In this document: piece after piece, positions 23,172 through 29,907 of the stretch
Layout of the letters: each line of letters starts with the position of its first letter
Position numbering within the stretch: the first letter of the stretch is position 1
Assembly (NCBI GenBank): GCA_038214535.1
Contig: JBBQRS010000057.1
Location: forward strand, 1-29,907
Direction of reading: 5' to 3'
Origin: JBBQRS01 sp038214535
Lineage (GTDB): Bacteria; Chloroflexota; Anaerolineae; CG2-30-64-16
Length of the DNA: 29,907 nucleotides
Made by a program: the position numbers and the translations under genes
The notes under the pieces: generated by a model
Database searches by the model: none
Told to the model about the DNA's origin: nothing
Seen by the model: the letters and a program-made list of their open reading frames with translations, nothing else

Positions 23172-24722
23172 CTACTTCGCGATGTACGGCATGTAGAGGA
23201 CTTTATCTACGACGGTAACAGTCACCTGCACGTCCTGGGTTGCGCCAGGGATGCCGGGGTCATTGGCTTGCACCCGGACCGTGCCGTAGTAGACGCCGGG
23301 TGTCGTCGTCGTGACGCGGATGGTCAGTTCGGAAGGCGTCGTGCCCGAAGCGTTGACGAGAGATAACCCGGTGAAACCGGATGTCACGGAGGCGCTCCAG
23401 CCGGTGGGGACACCGGTACGCGTGATGCTCACGTTCGCATCGCTGGCAGGGCCGCCGGCGCGGTGAACGATGTTCACCTGGAGCGGCGAAACGACCAGCG
23501 GGGTCGCACCCGGAACGCCCGGCCCATCGAAGTTGCCGAGGGCCATGGTTGGCCGGTCGTAGTCTACCACGGACGGCGTGCGATAGGTTCCCGTCACATC
23601 GCTATGACTATCGTCCAATTCGACTTGCCAGTAGATGCGATAGCGATCCTGGCGCAGCACGACGGACTCGTCGCGTCCGTCGCCGTCCACATCGCCCATA
23701 CGCACCTGTTGCCAGGCAGAACCGCCCCAACCAATGGCGGCCTGAAAGTCGCGCATTCCGGCGCCGGCCGGGTTGACCAGCTTGATGGAGATGTTGTCGG
23801 CCTCGGGGTCGCGCAGCATCATGATCTCATCGTCGCCGTCGCCATTGGCGTCGCCCAGCGCGATCGAGGTGAAATACGGGAAGAACTTGTAATTCGGCGC
23901 CGGGGAAACGAGGTCAATCAAGCCGGTGGTGGCAAGCCGGAACGGGATGAGAGAGTTCAGGCTCGCGCCCACTTCGGAGCGGGTCAGCGCCATCTCGTCG
24001 CCGGGGTAACTCGACGAAAGGTTTCCCAGCGCGATCGTCAGCCAGTCGGCATTGTAGATCTGTTCGGCCAGCGGAGGGGTCCAGTTGAGGCCGCTGTAAA
24101 CCTTGATGCGGTTGTCAATGTTGCGGAACAGCGCGACGTCTTCGTAGCCGTCGTTGTTCATGTCGCCGATGGAGATCGCGTTCCAGTTGGAGCCGAAAGA
24201 CTCAGACCGCGCCAGGCTCCAGACGGTGCCTGTGCCGCCGCCGTCCCAGACCTGGATCGTCTGAGAGAATGTGCCGGTCTCCGTATGGGTGACCACGATC
24301 TCGTCCCTGCCATCGCGATCCAGGTCGCCAGTCGCGATTAGCGTGTAGGCGCGGCCGCCGGAGAGGGTCGTTTCAAAGGTCACAGGCGAGAAGCCCGGCT
24401 GAACGAACGGGTCGAACACTTTCAACGTGCCGCCGCGCAGCGCGGCCAGTTCCGCATCCCCGTCGCCGTTGAAGTCTCCGGCAGCGACAAATCCCCAGCC
24501 GATATCGCTGCCTGAGTTCCAGTTGAAGGGGGAAATGCCGGCAGGTTGCGAGGGGTCGTCAATCCGAATGCGACCGCTGGGAAACTCGATGACGGCGACT
24601 TCGTCATCGAGCACCGCATCCGGGACGGCAGGCTCGGCGAACGCCGGCGTAGCCGGCACGATCAATAGGCTCAACACGAGCATGGTGACAAGCAACAAGG
24701 GTAACTGAGTGGGTTTCTTCAT
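23172..24722 (-). CDS. Secreted FG-GAP/VCBS repeat protein with C-terminal YMPYIAK tail
   Basis: 516-aa secreted protein. Signal peptide is MKKPTQLPLLLV through ATPAFA. About five calcium-binding FG-GAP-like repeats follow (GDFNGDGDAE, GDLDRDGRDE, GDMNNDGYED, GDANGDGDDE, GDVDGDGRDE), which would form a beta-propeller. An Ig-like domain (residues ~410-500, ending QDVQVTVTVVD) and the tail KVLYMPYIAK close the chain. The role is unknown; binding to ligands or surfaces is typical. The tail resembles the short aromatic/Pro/hydrophobic/basic ends I associate with Chloroflexota secreted proteins. ATG 24722 is chosen as the start of the signal peptide; GGAGGTC lies 11-13 bases upstream. Promoter at 24833-24862; terminator at 23118-23152. 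Confidence 0.88.
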   Translation of the reverse strand: MKKPTQLPLLLVTMLVLSLLIVPATPAFAEPAVPDAVLDDEVAVIEFPSGRIRIDDPSQPAGISPFNWNSGSDIGWGFVAAGDFNGDGDAELAALRGGTLKVFDPFVQPGFSPVTFETTLSGGRAYTLIATGDLDRDGRDEIVVTHTETGTFSQTIQVWDGGGTGTVWSLARSESFGSNWNAISIGDMNNDGYEDVALFRNIDNRIKVYSGLNWTPPLAEQIYNADWLTIALGNLSSSYPGDEMALTRSEVGASLNSLIPFRLATTGLIDLVSPAPNYKFFPYFTSIALGDANGDGDDEIMMLRDPEADNISIKLVNPAGAGMRDFQAAIGWGGSAWQQVRMGDVDGDGRDESVVLRQDRYRIYWQVELDDSHSDVTGTYRTPSVVDYDRPTMALGNFDGPGVPGATPLVVSPLQVNIVHRAGGPASDANVSITRTGVPTGWSASVTSGFTGLSLVNASGTTPSELTIRVTTTTPGVYYGTVRVQANDPGIPGATQDVQVTVTVVDKVLYMPYIAK

Positions 24723-24832
24723 GATAGTGTGTCTGACCTCCGCAGGTGGTGGGATGGACAGCGACACACGGGCCGTGGATATGGGCCGGTGAGTCGGTCA
24801 AAAACGGTTCAGGCGACAAAGAGACAAAGAGC

Positions 24833-24862
24833 AGTATAGCATAGGCGGGAAAGGGCGGGCAA
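24833..24862 (-). promoter_or_regulatory. Promoter of the FG-GAP gene
   Basis: On the minus strand TTGCCC (24857-24862), 18-bp spacer, TATACT (24833-24838) preceded by TGC (extended -10). The leader is about 104 bases. It lies back to back with the YbaK promoter. Confidence 0.65.
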
Positions 24863-24903
24863 AATCACCGGCGCGCCCACCTTGCCCGCCTCAAGCTCAG
24901 GGG

Positions 24904-24932
24904 TTGACGGCAAGCAGCGATGCGATTATAGT
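24904..24932 (+). promoter_or_regulatory. Promoter of ybaK-like gene; predicts a leaderless mRNA
   Basis: TTGACG (24904-24909), 17-bp spacer, TATAGT (24927-24932). Seven bases after the -10 is the A of ATG 24939, so transcription would begin at the start codon itself. Confidence 0.7.
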
Positions 24933-24938
24933 CCGCTC

Positions 24939-25436
24939 ATGGCAGATTCAAAGACCAGGCCAACCAGGACGCTGGCGATGCGGGTGCTCGAACGGCATGG
25001 CGTCGCCTATGAGCCGCGCTATTATGAGGTCGCAGAGCACCTGCCGGCTGAGGCGGTGGCCGCGGCGCTGGGGATGCCGTCCGAACAGGTTTTCAAGACA
25101 CTGGTGGTGCAGCCTGAAGCGCCCGGCGGCAAGCCCATTCTCGCGTGCATTCCCGCTGACGCGCAGTTGGACCTCAAGAAGCTGGCCGAAGCTGCGGGCG
25201 AAAAGAGACTCCAGATGGCCTCGCAGAGGGACGCCGAACGGCTCACGGGCTTGCAAAAGGGGGGCATCTCGCCGCTGGCGCTGCTGGACAAGGGGTTCAG
25301 GGTCTACGTGGATGAGACGATCATCCTGCACGAACGCGTCGAGATCAGCGCGGGCAAGGTGGGCGCAGGCGTCATTGTACCCACGGAAGGGCTGATGCAG
25401 GTTTTGAGCGCAGCGACCGCGGATTTGTGTCGCTGA
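24939..25436 (+). CDS. YbaK/EbsC-family Cys-tRNA(Pro) deacylase
   Basis: 165-aa cytoplasmic editing protein that hydrolyses Cys mis-charged on tRNA(Pro). The conserved Lys53 (VFKTLVV), GGISPLALL (G-x-x-S-P pattern) and VEISAGKVGAGVIV match the YbaK family. The size is typical. ATG 24939 starts MADSKTRPTR; a longer frame runs upstream but crosses the promoter. No Shine-Dalgarno is present, in keeping with a leaderless transcript. It faces the M50 protease gene. Confidence 0.93.
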   Translation: MADSKTRPTRTLAMRVLERHGVAYEPRYYEVAEHLPAEAVAAALGMPSEQVFKTLVVQPEAPGGKPILACIPADAQLDLKKLAEAAGEKRLQMASQRDAERLTGLQKGGISPLALLDKGFRVYVDETIILHERVEISAGKVGAGVIVPTEGLMQVLSAATADLCR

Positions 25437-25453
25437 ATGTTCCACGCGGAGGG

Positions 25454-25484
25454 CGCGGCGCATCTGAGGATGCGCACGCCGCGG
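25454..25484. repeat. CTGAGG-loop hairpin, copy D
   Basis: CGCGGCGCAT (25454-25463), loop CTGAGG (25464-25469), ATGCGCACGCCGCG (right arm), with a 4-base insertion in the right arm. It sits 17 bases after the YbaK stop in a convergent junction. Confidence 0.7.
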
Positions 25485-25500
25485 TGTTATCGAGAGCGTA

Positions 25501-25538
25501 GACAGGATTGACAGGATGAACTGGATGGAAAGCAGGAT
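25501..25538. repeat. GACAGGAT-type repeat, copy 3
   Basis: GACAGGATTGACAGGATG followed by AACTGGATGG and AGCAGGATG, directly after hairpin copy D, between converging genes. Confidence 0.6.
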
Positions 25539-25544
25539 GTGACG

Positions 25545-26672
25545 TCAGGTTGCGCCGACGATGGTGAGCGGGATCGGCGTGAAGACGAGCAGGAAAAGTA
25601 CCAACATGCCGACGGCAAAGATGCGCTGGCGCGGGTTCAGGTCGGTGATGTCATCCAGCGGCATGTCCCGCATCCGACCGAAGACCAGCAAGAGCCCCAG
25701 CCAGAGCAGCCAGCCCGTCCAGAGGAACGACAGCCCCGCCATCGCGAACATCACACCCCAGGTGAGATACCTGGCGCGCCGGCGACCCAGCAGGGCGTAG
25801 GCAATGTGGCCGCCGTCGAGCTGCCCAGCGGGGATCAGATTGAGGCCGGTGACCAGCAGGCCCGCCCACGCGGCGAAGGCGACGGGGTGGATGAAAACAT
25901 CTTCGCCGCCCGAAGGCAGCATTTTGCCGAAGCGCAGGTACTTGAAGGCCGCATAGAGCAGGGAATTGCCTTCCAGTTGATACGCGCCAACGGACGGGAT
26001 GGGAAGCACCTTGCTCATGCTGAGGCCGATCCAGAGCAGGGGCAGGGCCAACACCAGCCCCGCCAGCGGCCCGGCGGCCCCGATCGCCAGAAGATGTCTC
26101 CGGTTGCGCGGCGGCACAGACATGGTGATGAACGCGCCGAACGTGCCGAATGGCCCGATGGGCATGGGGATGAAATAGGGCAGGCTCGTCGGGCTGCCCA
26201 GCCGGCGCGCCGTCAGATAATGCCCCATCTCGTGCGCTCCAAGGATCGCCAGCAACGTGGCGGCAAACGGCAACCCATCGAGCAAATTCCAGTTGATCGT
26301 CTCCAGGCCCTCGACCATCTGCGCGCCGACGAAGAGACAGGAAAGAATCGTCAGCACGAGCATGGCGGATGCCGCGACGATCTTCGGTTGCGGCGCGGAG
26401 AACGTCATGGGGATAGCGAGGATTTCATCTTCCGGCCCCTGCTCGGACTTGCGCAGGAGTGGCGTGCGTCCCAGAAGCTTCAGGCGCGCGGCGAGACGGT
26501 CATACGCCTCATTCGGCGGAATCAACAGCCGACCGCGCAGCCGCACCGAGTTGCCGGGCGCAATCCCGTCGGCGATGTCTTCTACGGCCATGATATCACG
26601 GGCCGCCAGAACCACCGCGGCTGAGGCCCCGGTTGCGGTCGGGGCGCTGCTTTCCTGAACCAGTTCCTGCAT
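25545..26672 (-). CDS. M50 / site-2-type intramembrane metalloprotease (EGY1-like)
   Basis: 375-aa multi-pass protease that cuts membrane-embedded substrates. The zinc site is HEMGH (His147, Glu148, His151) with third ligand Asp286 in GLNLIPAGQLDGGH. About eight hydrophobic segments are seen, the first near residue 98. The N-terminal ~95 soluble residues (VRLRGRLLIPPNEAYDRL) resemble the leading domain of plant and cyanobacterial EGY-type S2P relatives. A likely role is regulated proteolysis of membrane-anchored factors, but no sigma or anti-sigma gene is adjacent. ATG 26672 has GAAGAGA upstream. The leader of ~118 bases contains GACAGGAT copy 4. Confidence 0.92.
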   Translation of the reverse strand: MQELVQESSAPTATGASAAVVLAARDIMAVEDIADGIAPGNSVRLRGRLLIPPNEAYDRLAARLKLLGRTPLLRKSEQGPEDEILAIPMTFSAPQPKIVAASAMLVLTILSCLFVGAQMVEGLETINWNLLDGLPFAATLLAILGAHEMGHYLTARRLGSPTSLPYFIPMPIGPFGTFGAFITMSVPPRNRRHLLAIGAAGPLAGLVLALPLLWIGLSMSKVLPIPSVGAYQLEGNSLLYAAFKYLRFGKMLPSGGEDVFIHPVAFAAWAGLLVTGLNLIPAGQLDGGHIAYALLGRRRARYLTWGVMFAMAGLSFLWTGWLLWLGLLLVFGRMRDMPLDDITDLNPRQRIFAVGMLVLFLLVFTPIPLTIVGAT

Positions 26673-26713
26673 ACGTATCTCTTCTTATGTCGCCAGATTC
26701 TTCCGAGCACATA

Positions 26714-26779
26714 GACAGGATGGACAGAATTCACAGGATGCAGAGAGGTTGATCCTGTAAATCATGCTGATCTTGTCCA
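26714..26779. repeat. GACAGGAT-type repeat, copy 4, in the M50 gene leader
   Basis: GACAGGATGGACAG plus TTCACAGGATG (26714-26740) faces GATCCTGTAAATC and TCTTGTCCA (26751-26779), an imperfect inverted pair able to fold in the predicted leader of the M50 gene. Confidence 0.6.
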
Positions 26780-26796
26780 CGCGATGGAACACATTG

Positions 26797-26826
26797 AGTA
26801 TAGACCCACTTGCACCGGCATGGCAA
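26797..26826 (-). promoter_or_regulatory. Promoter of the M50 protease gene
   Basis: On the minus strand TTGCCA (26821-26826), 18-bp spacer, TATACT (26797-26802). Its -35 starts right where the upstream terminator T-run ends. Confidence 0.65.
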
Positions 26827-26829
26827 GGC

Positions 26830-26869
26830 AAAAAGATCGCGCCGGAAGGTCGGAGCCTTCCGGCGCGAT
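26830..26869 (-). terminator. Rho-independent terminator of the corrinoid protein gene
   Basis: On the minus strand a perfect 14-bp stem (26856-26869 with 26836-26849), 6-base loop, then CTTTTT. It lies 65 bases after the corrinoid stop codon. Confidence 0.88.
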
Positions 26870-26933
26870 GGGTTGCTTCAAAAGCGGCGAGAAAGCCGGC
26901 GGCTTCTCAGCGCAGTCAACGATAACGGGTGAA

Positions 26934-27578
26934 TCAGGATTCCATGAGTGACTTCGCCAGACGGACAGCCGAGCTGGCGTCGGGGCTGTAGCCGTCGGCC
27001 CCAACCTGCTTGGCGAAACCGTCAGTCACAGGTGCGCCGCCGATCATCACTTTGACCTGATCGCGGATGCCGGCTTCTTCCAGCGCCTTGATGGTGTTGC
27101 TCATCGAAGGCATGGTGGTGGTGAGCAACGCGGACATGCCGATGATGGTGGCGCCATTGTCTACCACGGCCTTGACGAACTTTTCGGGCGAAACATCGGT
27201 GCCCATGTCAATGACCTCGAAACCCGCGCCTTCGAGCATCATGGCAACCAGGTTCTTGCCGATGTCGTGCAAATCACCCTTGACCGTACCAACGACCACC
27301 TTGCCGGCTGGCTCGGCGCCGGATTCGGCCAGGAGCGGCTTGAGGAGACTGAGGCCGGACTGCATGGCGCGCGCCGAAACCAGCATTTCGGGGACAAAAT
27401 ACTCGTTCTCTTCGAACAAACGACCCACTTCAGCCATGGCGCTGATCAGACCCTCTTTGAGGAGGACCTCTGCCGGAACGCCCGCTTCGAGCGCTGTCTT
27501 GACGCCTGCCTGAGCTGCCGGCGCATTGCCGTCCAATACGGCCTCGTAGATCGGTTTGAGCTGTGTCTGATAATCCAC
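26934..27578 (-). CDS. Corrinoid (B12-binding) protein, MtaC/MttC-like
   Basis: 214-aa cytoplasmic methyl carrier. The helical cap domain (~residues 5-85, with LISAMAEVGRLFEENEYFVPEML) precedes a cobalamin-binding Rossmann domain with G-DLHDIG-KN (His104 as cobalt ligand), the MSALLTTTMPSM serine/threonine loop and GGAPVTDGFA. It would carry methyl groups between a substrate methyltransferase and an acceptor enzyme; neither partner is adjacent, though a URO-D-like protein is at 18038. Start is GTG 27578, 6 bases after a perfect AGGAGG; the ATG nine codons upstream would put that Shine-Dalgarno within the coding sequence. It has its own promoter and terminator, so a single-gene unit. Confidence 0.94.
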   Translation of the reverse strand: MDYQTQLKPIYEAVLDGNAPAAQAGVKTALEAGVPAEVLLKEGLISAMAEVGRLFEENEYFVPEMLVSARAMQSGLSLLKPLLAESGAEPAGKVVVGTVKGDLHDIGKNLVAMMLEGAGFEVIDMGTDVSPEKFVKAVVDNGATIIGMSALLTTTMPSMSNTIKALEEAGIRDQVKVMIGGAPVTDGFAKQVGADGYSPDASSAVRLAKSLMES

Positions 27579-27645
27579 CCGGGTCCTCCTGTAGATATGG
27601 TGCATTGGGGCCTTAATGGCCGCCGAGAAAGGTGTGCTGCGCCAA

Positions 27646-27674
27646 ACTGTATCAGTCCTGAATAGCGCTGTCCA
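27646..27674 (-). promoter_or_regulatory. Promoter of the corrinoid protein gene
   Basis: On the minus strand TGGACA (27669-27674), 17-bp spacer, TACAGT (27646-27651) preceded by TGA (extended -10). Leader about 60 bases. Confidence 0.6.
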
Positions 27675-27707
27675 TGATGTTAATCAGATACAGCCAATCA
27701 GAACCGA

Positions 27708-27737
27708 TTGCCGGAGCAGCAAAGGATATGCTACACT
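27708..27737 (+). promoter_or_regulatory. Promoter of the RNB exonuclease gene
   Basis: TTGCCG (27708-27713), 18-bp spacer, TACACT (27732-27737) preceded by TGC (extended -10). Predicted start near 27744, so the earlier in-frame ATG 27674 cannot be the start. It is divergent from the corrinoid promoter. Confidence 0.65.
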
Positions 27738-27781
27738 GGCGCTATTCTATCATAAACGTGCGGTCAAGTGAAAGCGTCATC

Positions 27782-29719
27782 ATGCCAGATACCCCCCGCG
27801 AAGGTAGCCTGCTATTGTATAAGTTGCAACCGGCCCGGTGCGCGCGCGCCGGCGAGAAGCTCACGCTGGAGTTGCCCGGCGGCGAGAGCGCGCGCGTGCG
27901 CCCGAAGGATGTGCAGGTGTTGCACCCGGGACCGCTGGGGGCGCTGGGCGAATTGAAGCCCCCCGCCGGAGAGATCGAGACCGCGTGGGAGATGTTGCAG
28001 GGCAGCCAAACCACGTTGCCCGAACTGGCCGAACTGGCATACGGTGAATATACCCCGAGCACGGCGTGGGCGACCTGGCGCCTGATTAACGAGGGGGTCT
28101 ACTTCCGGGGCGACGCCGACGAGGTGACCGTCAATAGCGGTGCGGATGTTGATAAGATCCTGGCGGCGCGCGCGGCCGATGAGATTGAAAAGCGCGCATG
28201 GACCGACTTCCTCGAACACGCGCGCCGGAACCATGTCATCCGCGAAGACGGGCGATTCTGGCAGGAAGTGGAGGCGCGCGCCTACGGTCTGGCCGGCGGG
28301 GGACGCATCCTGCGGGCGCTGGGGCGCGAAGATACGCCGGAAGCGGCGCATCAATTGCTGTTGGACGCGGGCATATGGGACGAGAAGGTAAATCCGCACC
28401 CGCGCCGGTTGGGGGTGCAACTTGCTGCGCCGGCGCTCGACACGACGGAACCGTGGCCGCCCACGCACCTGGGCGCAGTGGACACGCAACGCGTGGACCT
28501 GACCGCGCTGGAAACGTTCGCGATTGACGACGCCTTGACCGACACACCGGATGACGCTATCGGCTACGGCGCGGCGCCGGATGTCCTGGCGGGCGAACCC
28601 TGCTTCTGGGTGCATATCGCCGACGCGGCAGCGGCACTCCCGCCGGACAGCGCGCTGGACCAGGCGGCGCGCGCCCGCGGCGCGTCCCTCTATCTGCCCG
28701 AAGGACAGGTCGCGATGTTGCCGCCACAGGTGATCGCGCTCCTGGGGTTGGGCCTGAGCGAAGTCTCGAGGGCGCTATCGTTCGCGCTCCGCTTCACTGA
28801 GGACGGCACGCCGGAGATCGCGGCCGTGCTCCCCTCCTGCATCCGCGTTCAGCGACTGACGTATGAGGCGGCGGACGCGCAGATTGACCGCGCGCCCTTC
28901 GACCGGATGTATGAGATCGCCCTCGCGTATGAGGAACGGCGAACGCGTCAGGGGCGCGTGACGATTGACCTGCCCGAGGTAGACGTCCGGGTATCTGACG
29001 ATCAGGTCAGCATCAAACCCGTTATGTCAATCAAAAGCCGGACATTGGTTGAGAACGCGATGATTATGACGGGCGAAGCCGTGGCGCGCTATGCCGCGGC
29101 GCACGACCTGCCCATCCCGTTTGCGACGCAGGAAGTGGCCGAAGGCGAAACGCCGGAGATTGACCCGTCCAGCATGGCCTCGATGTTCGCAGCGCGCAGG
29201 TTGATGAAGCGCAGCCAGTATCGGCTCTCCCCCGCCCCGCACGAGGGGCTGGGCATCGCATCGTACGCGCAGGTCACCAGCCCGCTGCGGCGGTATCTCG
29301 ATCTGGTGGTGCATCAACAGTTGCGCGCGCATCTCGACGCGGTAGGTGGGGCAGTGGACAGAGTGGACGAGGTGGACGGAGTGGACGGGGTGGAGACGCA
29401 CCTATTGGGGACCGACGATATTCTCGCGCGGATCGGCGCGGTGGAACAAACGCTGGGCGACGTGCGGATGGCCGAATCGCTCTCGAACCGGCACTGGACG
29501 CTGGTGTACTTGCTCCAGCACGGCGACTGGCGCGGCGAGGGCGTGGTCGTGGATCATCGCGGGCGACAGACGGTGGTCATCATCCCGGAGCTGGGGATGG
29601 AGACGCAGGTCTATCCGCCCGATCCCCCGCCGCTGGATGGCGACGTGACCCTGACGCTCAATCAGGTAGACCTGCCGCGCCTCGACGCGCGGTTTCGCAC
29701 AGATACGAACACACACTGA
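27782..29719 (+). CDS. RNase II-family (RNB domain) exoribonuclease
   Basis: 645-aa protein expected to degrade RNA from the 3' end. An N-terminal SH3-like and winged-helix region (residues 1-~210) precedes the RNB domain (~230-570). AIDDALTDTPDDAIGY (from 248) holds the metal-binding acidic cluster, followed by HIADAAAALPPDSALDQ, SLYLPEGQVAMLP and SPLRRYLDLVVHQQL. A short S1-like end (WRGEGVVVDHRGRQTVVII) follows. Compared with E. coli RNase II, D201, D209 and D210 have equivalents (Asp249, Asp257, Asp258), but the D207 position is Thr255. A Val-Asp-rich insert (525-538) is encoded by 9-bp repeats. ATG 27782 lies after the promoter; the Shine-Dalgarno is weak. Confidence 0.9.
   Translation: MPDTPREGSLLLYKLQPARCARAGEKLTLELPGGESARVRPKDVQVLHPGPLGALGELKPPAGEIETAWEMLQGSQTTLPELAELAYGEYTPSTAWATWRLINEGVYFRGDADEVTVNSGADVDKILAARAADEIEKRAWTDFLEHARRNHVIREDGRFWQEVEARAYGLAGGGRILRALGREDTPEAAHQLLLDAGIWDEKVNPHPRRLGVQLAAPALDTTEPWPPTHLGAVDTQRVDLTALETFAIDDALTDTPDDAIGYGAAPDVLAGEPCFWVHIADAAAALPPDSALDQAARARGASLYLPEGQVAMLPPQVIALLGLGLSEVSRALSFALRFTEDGTPEIAAVLPSCIRVQRLTYEAADAQIDRAPFDRMYEIALAYEERRTRQGRVTIDLPEVDVRVSDDQVSIKPVMSIKSRTLVENAMIMTGEAVARYAAAHDLPIPFATQEVAEGETPEIDPSSMASMFAARRLMKRSQYRLSPAPHEGLGIASYAQVTSPLRRYLDLVVHQQLRAHLDAVGGAVDRVDEVDGVDGVETHLLGTDDILARIGAVEQTLGDVRMAESLSNRHWTLVYLLQHGDWRGEGVVVDHRGRQTVVIIPELGMETQVYPPDPPPLDGDVTLTLNQVDLPRLDARFRTDTNTH
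29354..29395 (+). repeat. 9-bp tandem repeat (GTGGACNNN) inside the RNB gene
   Basis: Four full units and one partial unit of GTGGAC plus three variable bases, in frame, encoding V-D-R/E/G repeats. It sits between the end of the RNB core and the S1-like region, so it is a tolerated loop insert. Confidence 0.85.
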
Positions 29720-29775
29720 AGATTTTACTCACCACGCAACACACGGAATACACGGAAGAAAAGCTGATAGGGAAA
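29720..29775. other. Convergent junction with ACACGGAA-type short repeat
   Basis: After the RNB stop, ACACACGGAATACACGGAAG shows two ACACGGAA units in tandem. No hairpin of the CTGAGG family and no clear terminator are present here, unlike the other convergent junctions. Confidence 0.4.
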
Positions 29776-29907
29776 TCATTTAGATCTCGCACAAATTCGC
29801 TGGTAATCATGGTTGGCGAGCAACGGACTCGCGAACTTGGTCGTCTTGAGATAGGTCTCGAAGTCAGTGGCTAACTGGCCCAACTTGGCGACGAGATGAT
29901 TGTGACT
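29776..29907 (-). CDS. Possible 3' end of an unidentified gene running off the window
   Basis: Only one minus-strand frame stays open from the window edge to TGA at 29776-29778; the other two hit stops within 15 codons. The 43 visible residues (HLVAKLGQLATDFETYL, TTKFASPLLANHDYQRIC, ending ARSK) have a normal globular composition. No family is recognised, and the length is too short for assurance. Confidence 0.45.
   Translation of the reverse strand, partial: SHNHLVAKLGQLATDFETYLKTTKFASPLLANHDYQRICARSK

Noticed and set aside
21952..23196. 414-codon plus-strand frame opposite the PQQ dehydrogenase
   Set aside because: Antisense shadow of a clear beta-propeller gene; it also runs over the terminator region and has a low-complexity Arg/Gly composition.
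3172..25484. CRISPR array formed by the repeated hairpins
   Set aside because: Copies are single, kilobases apart and differ in stem length; there is no repeat-spacer periodicity and no cas gene.
25539..26624. 361-codon plus-strand frame opposite the M50 protease
   Set aside because: Antisense to the HEMGH/LDGGH protease gene and made mostly of Arg, Gln, Glu and Pro.

Overview
This is a GC-rich bacterial chromosome segment, most likely from Chloroflexota (Anaerolineae or a related class). That assignment is an inference. It rests on the mix of families (Sco1 plus PCu(A)C copper proteins, FG-GAP secreted protein ending in an aromatic/aliphatic YMPYIAK tail, lipoproteins, EGY1-type M50 protease, corrinoid protein), on sigma70-like promoters, and on many short palindromic intergenic repeats. 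No rRNA, tRNA, CRISPR array, transposase or phage gene was seen. The window is a housekeeping/accessory mosaic rather than a mobile island.

Layout. 1-1036: 3' part of an MFS transporter. 1037-1387: palindrome, extended -10 promoter and a long leader. 1388-3154: a 588-aa protein that keeps the catalytic framework of ATP-dependent PEP carboxykinase in an otherwise unfamiliar sequence; this is the most interesting gene here. 3228-6394 (minus): AI-2E-family permease, then L-arabinose isomerase. 6593-8701 (plus): an NAD-binding oxidoreductase of the ApnO/PGDH_C type, followed 9 bases later by a cyclic-nucleotide-domain/SpoIIE phosphatase. 8768-9757 (minus): glucokinase. 9864-15069 (minus): a TetR-led export operon (TetR, ABC-2 permease, HlyD-type fusion protein, two ABC ATPases) with a consensus promoter whose -10 lies on a palindromic operator. 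15344-19093 (plus): YjbQ, Sco1, PCu(A)C, aminotransferase and uroporphyrinogen-decarboxylase-like protein, tightly packed at first. 19204-21529 (plus): FmdB-type zinc ribbon with terminator, oligoendopeptidase F, and a small coiled-coil protein. 21634-24722 (minus): PQQ-type sugar dehydrogenase lipoprotein and an FG-GAP secreted protein. 24939-25436 (plus): YbaK/EbsC, apparently leaderless. 25545-27578 (minus): M50 site-2-type protease and a corrinoid protein. 27782-29719 (plus): RNase II-family RNB exonuclease. 29776-29907 (minus): possible end of a further gene.

Functional threads are sugar use (araA, glk, PQQ dehydrogenase, ApnO-like enzyme), copper delivery to a cytochrome oxidase whose genes are not in the window, efflux under TetR control, and corrinoid/UROD-like methyl transfer chemistry. 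The strongest non-coding signal is a hairpin family with loop CTGAGG. It sits in four of the five convergent gene junctions, always in the same orientation, and nowhere else in the window.
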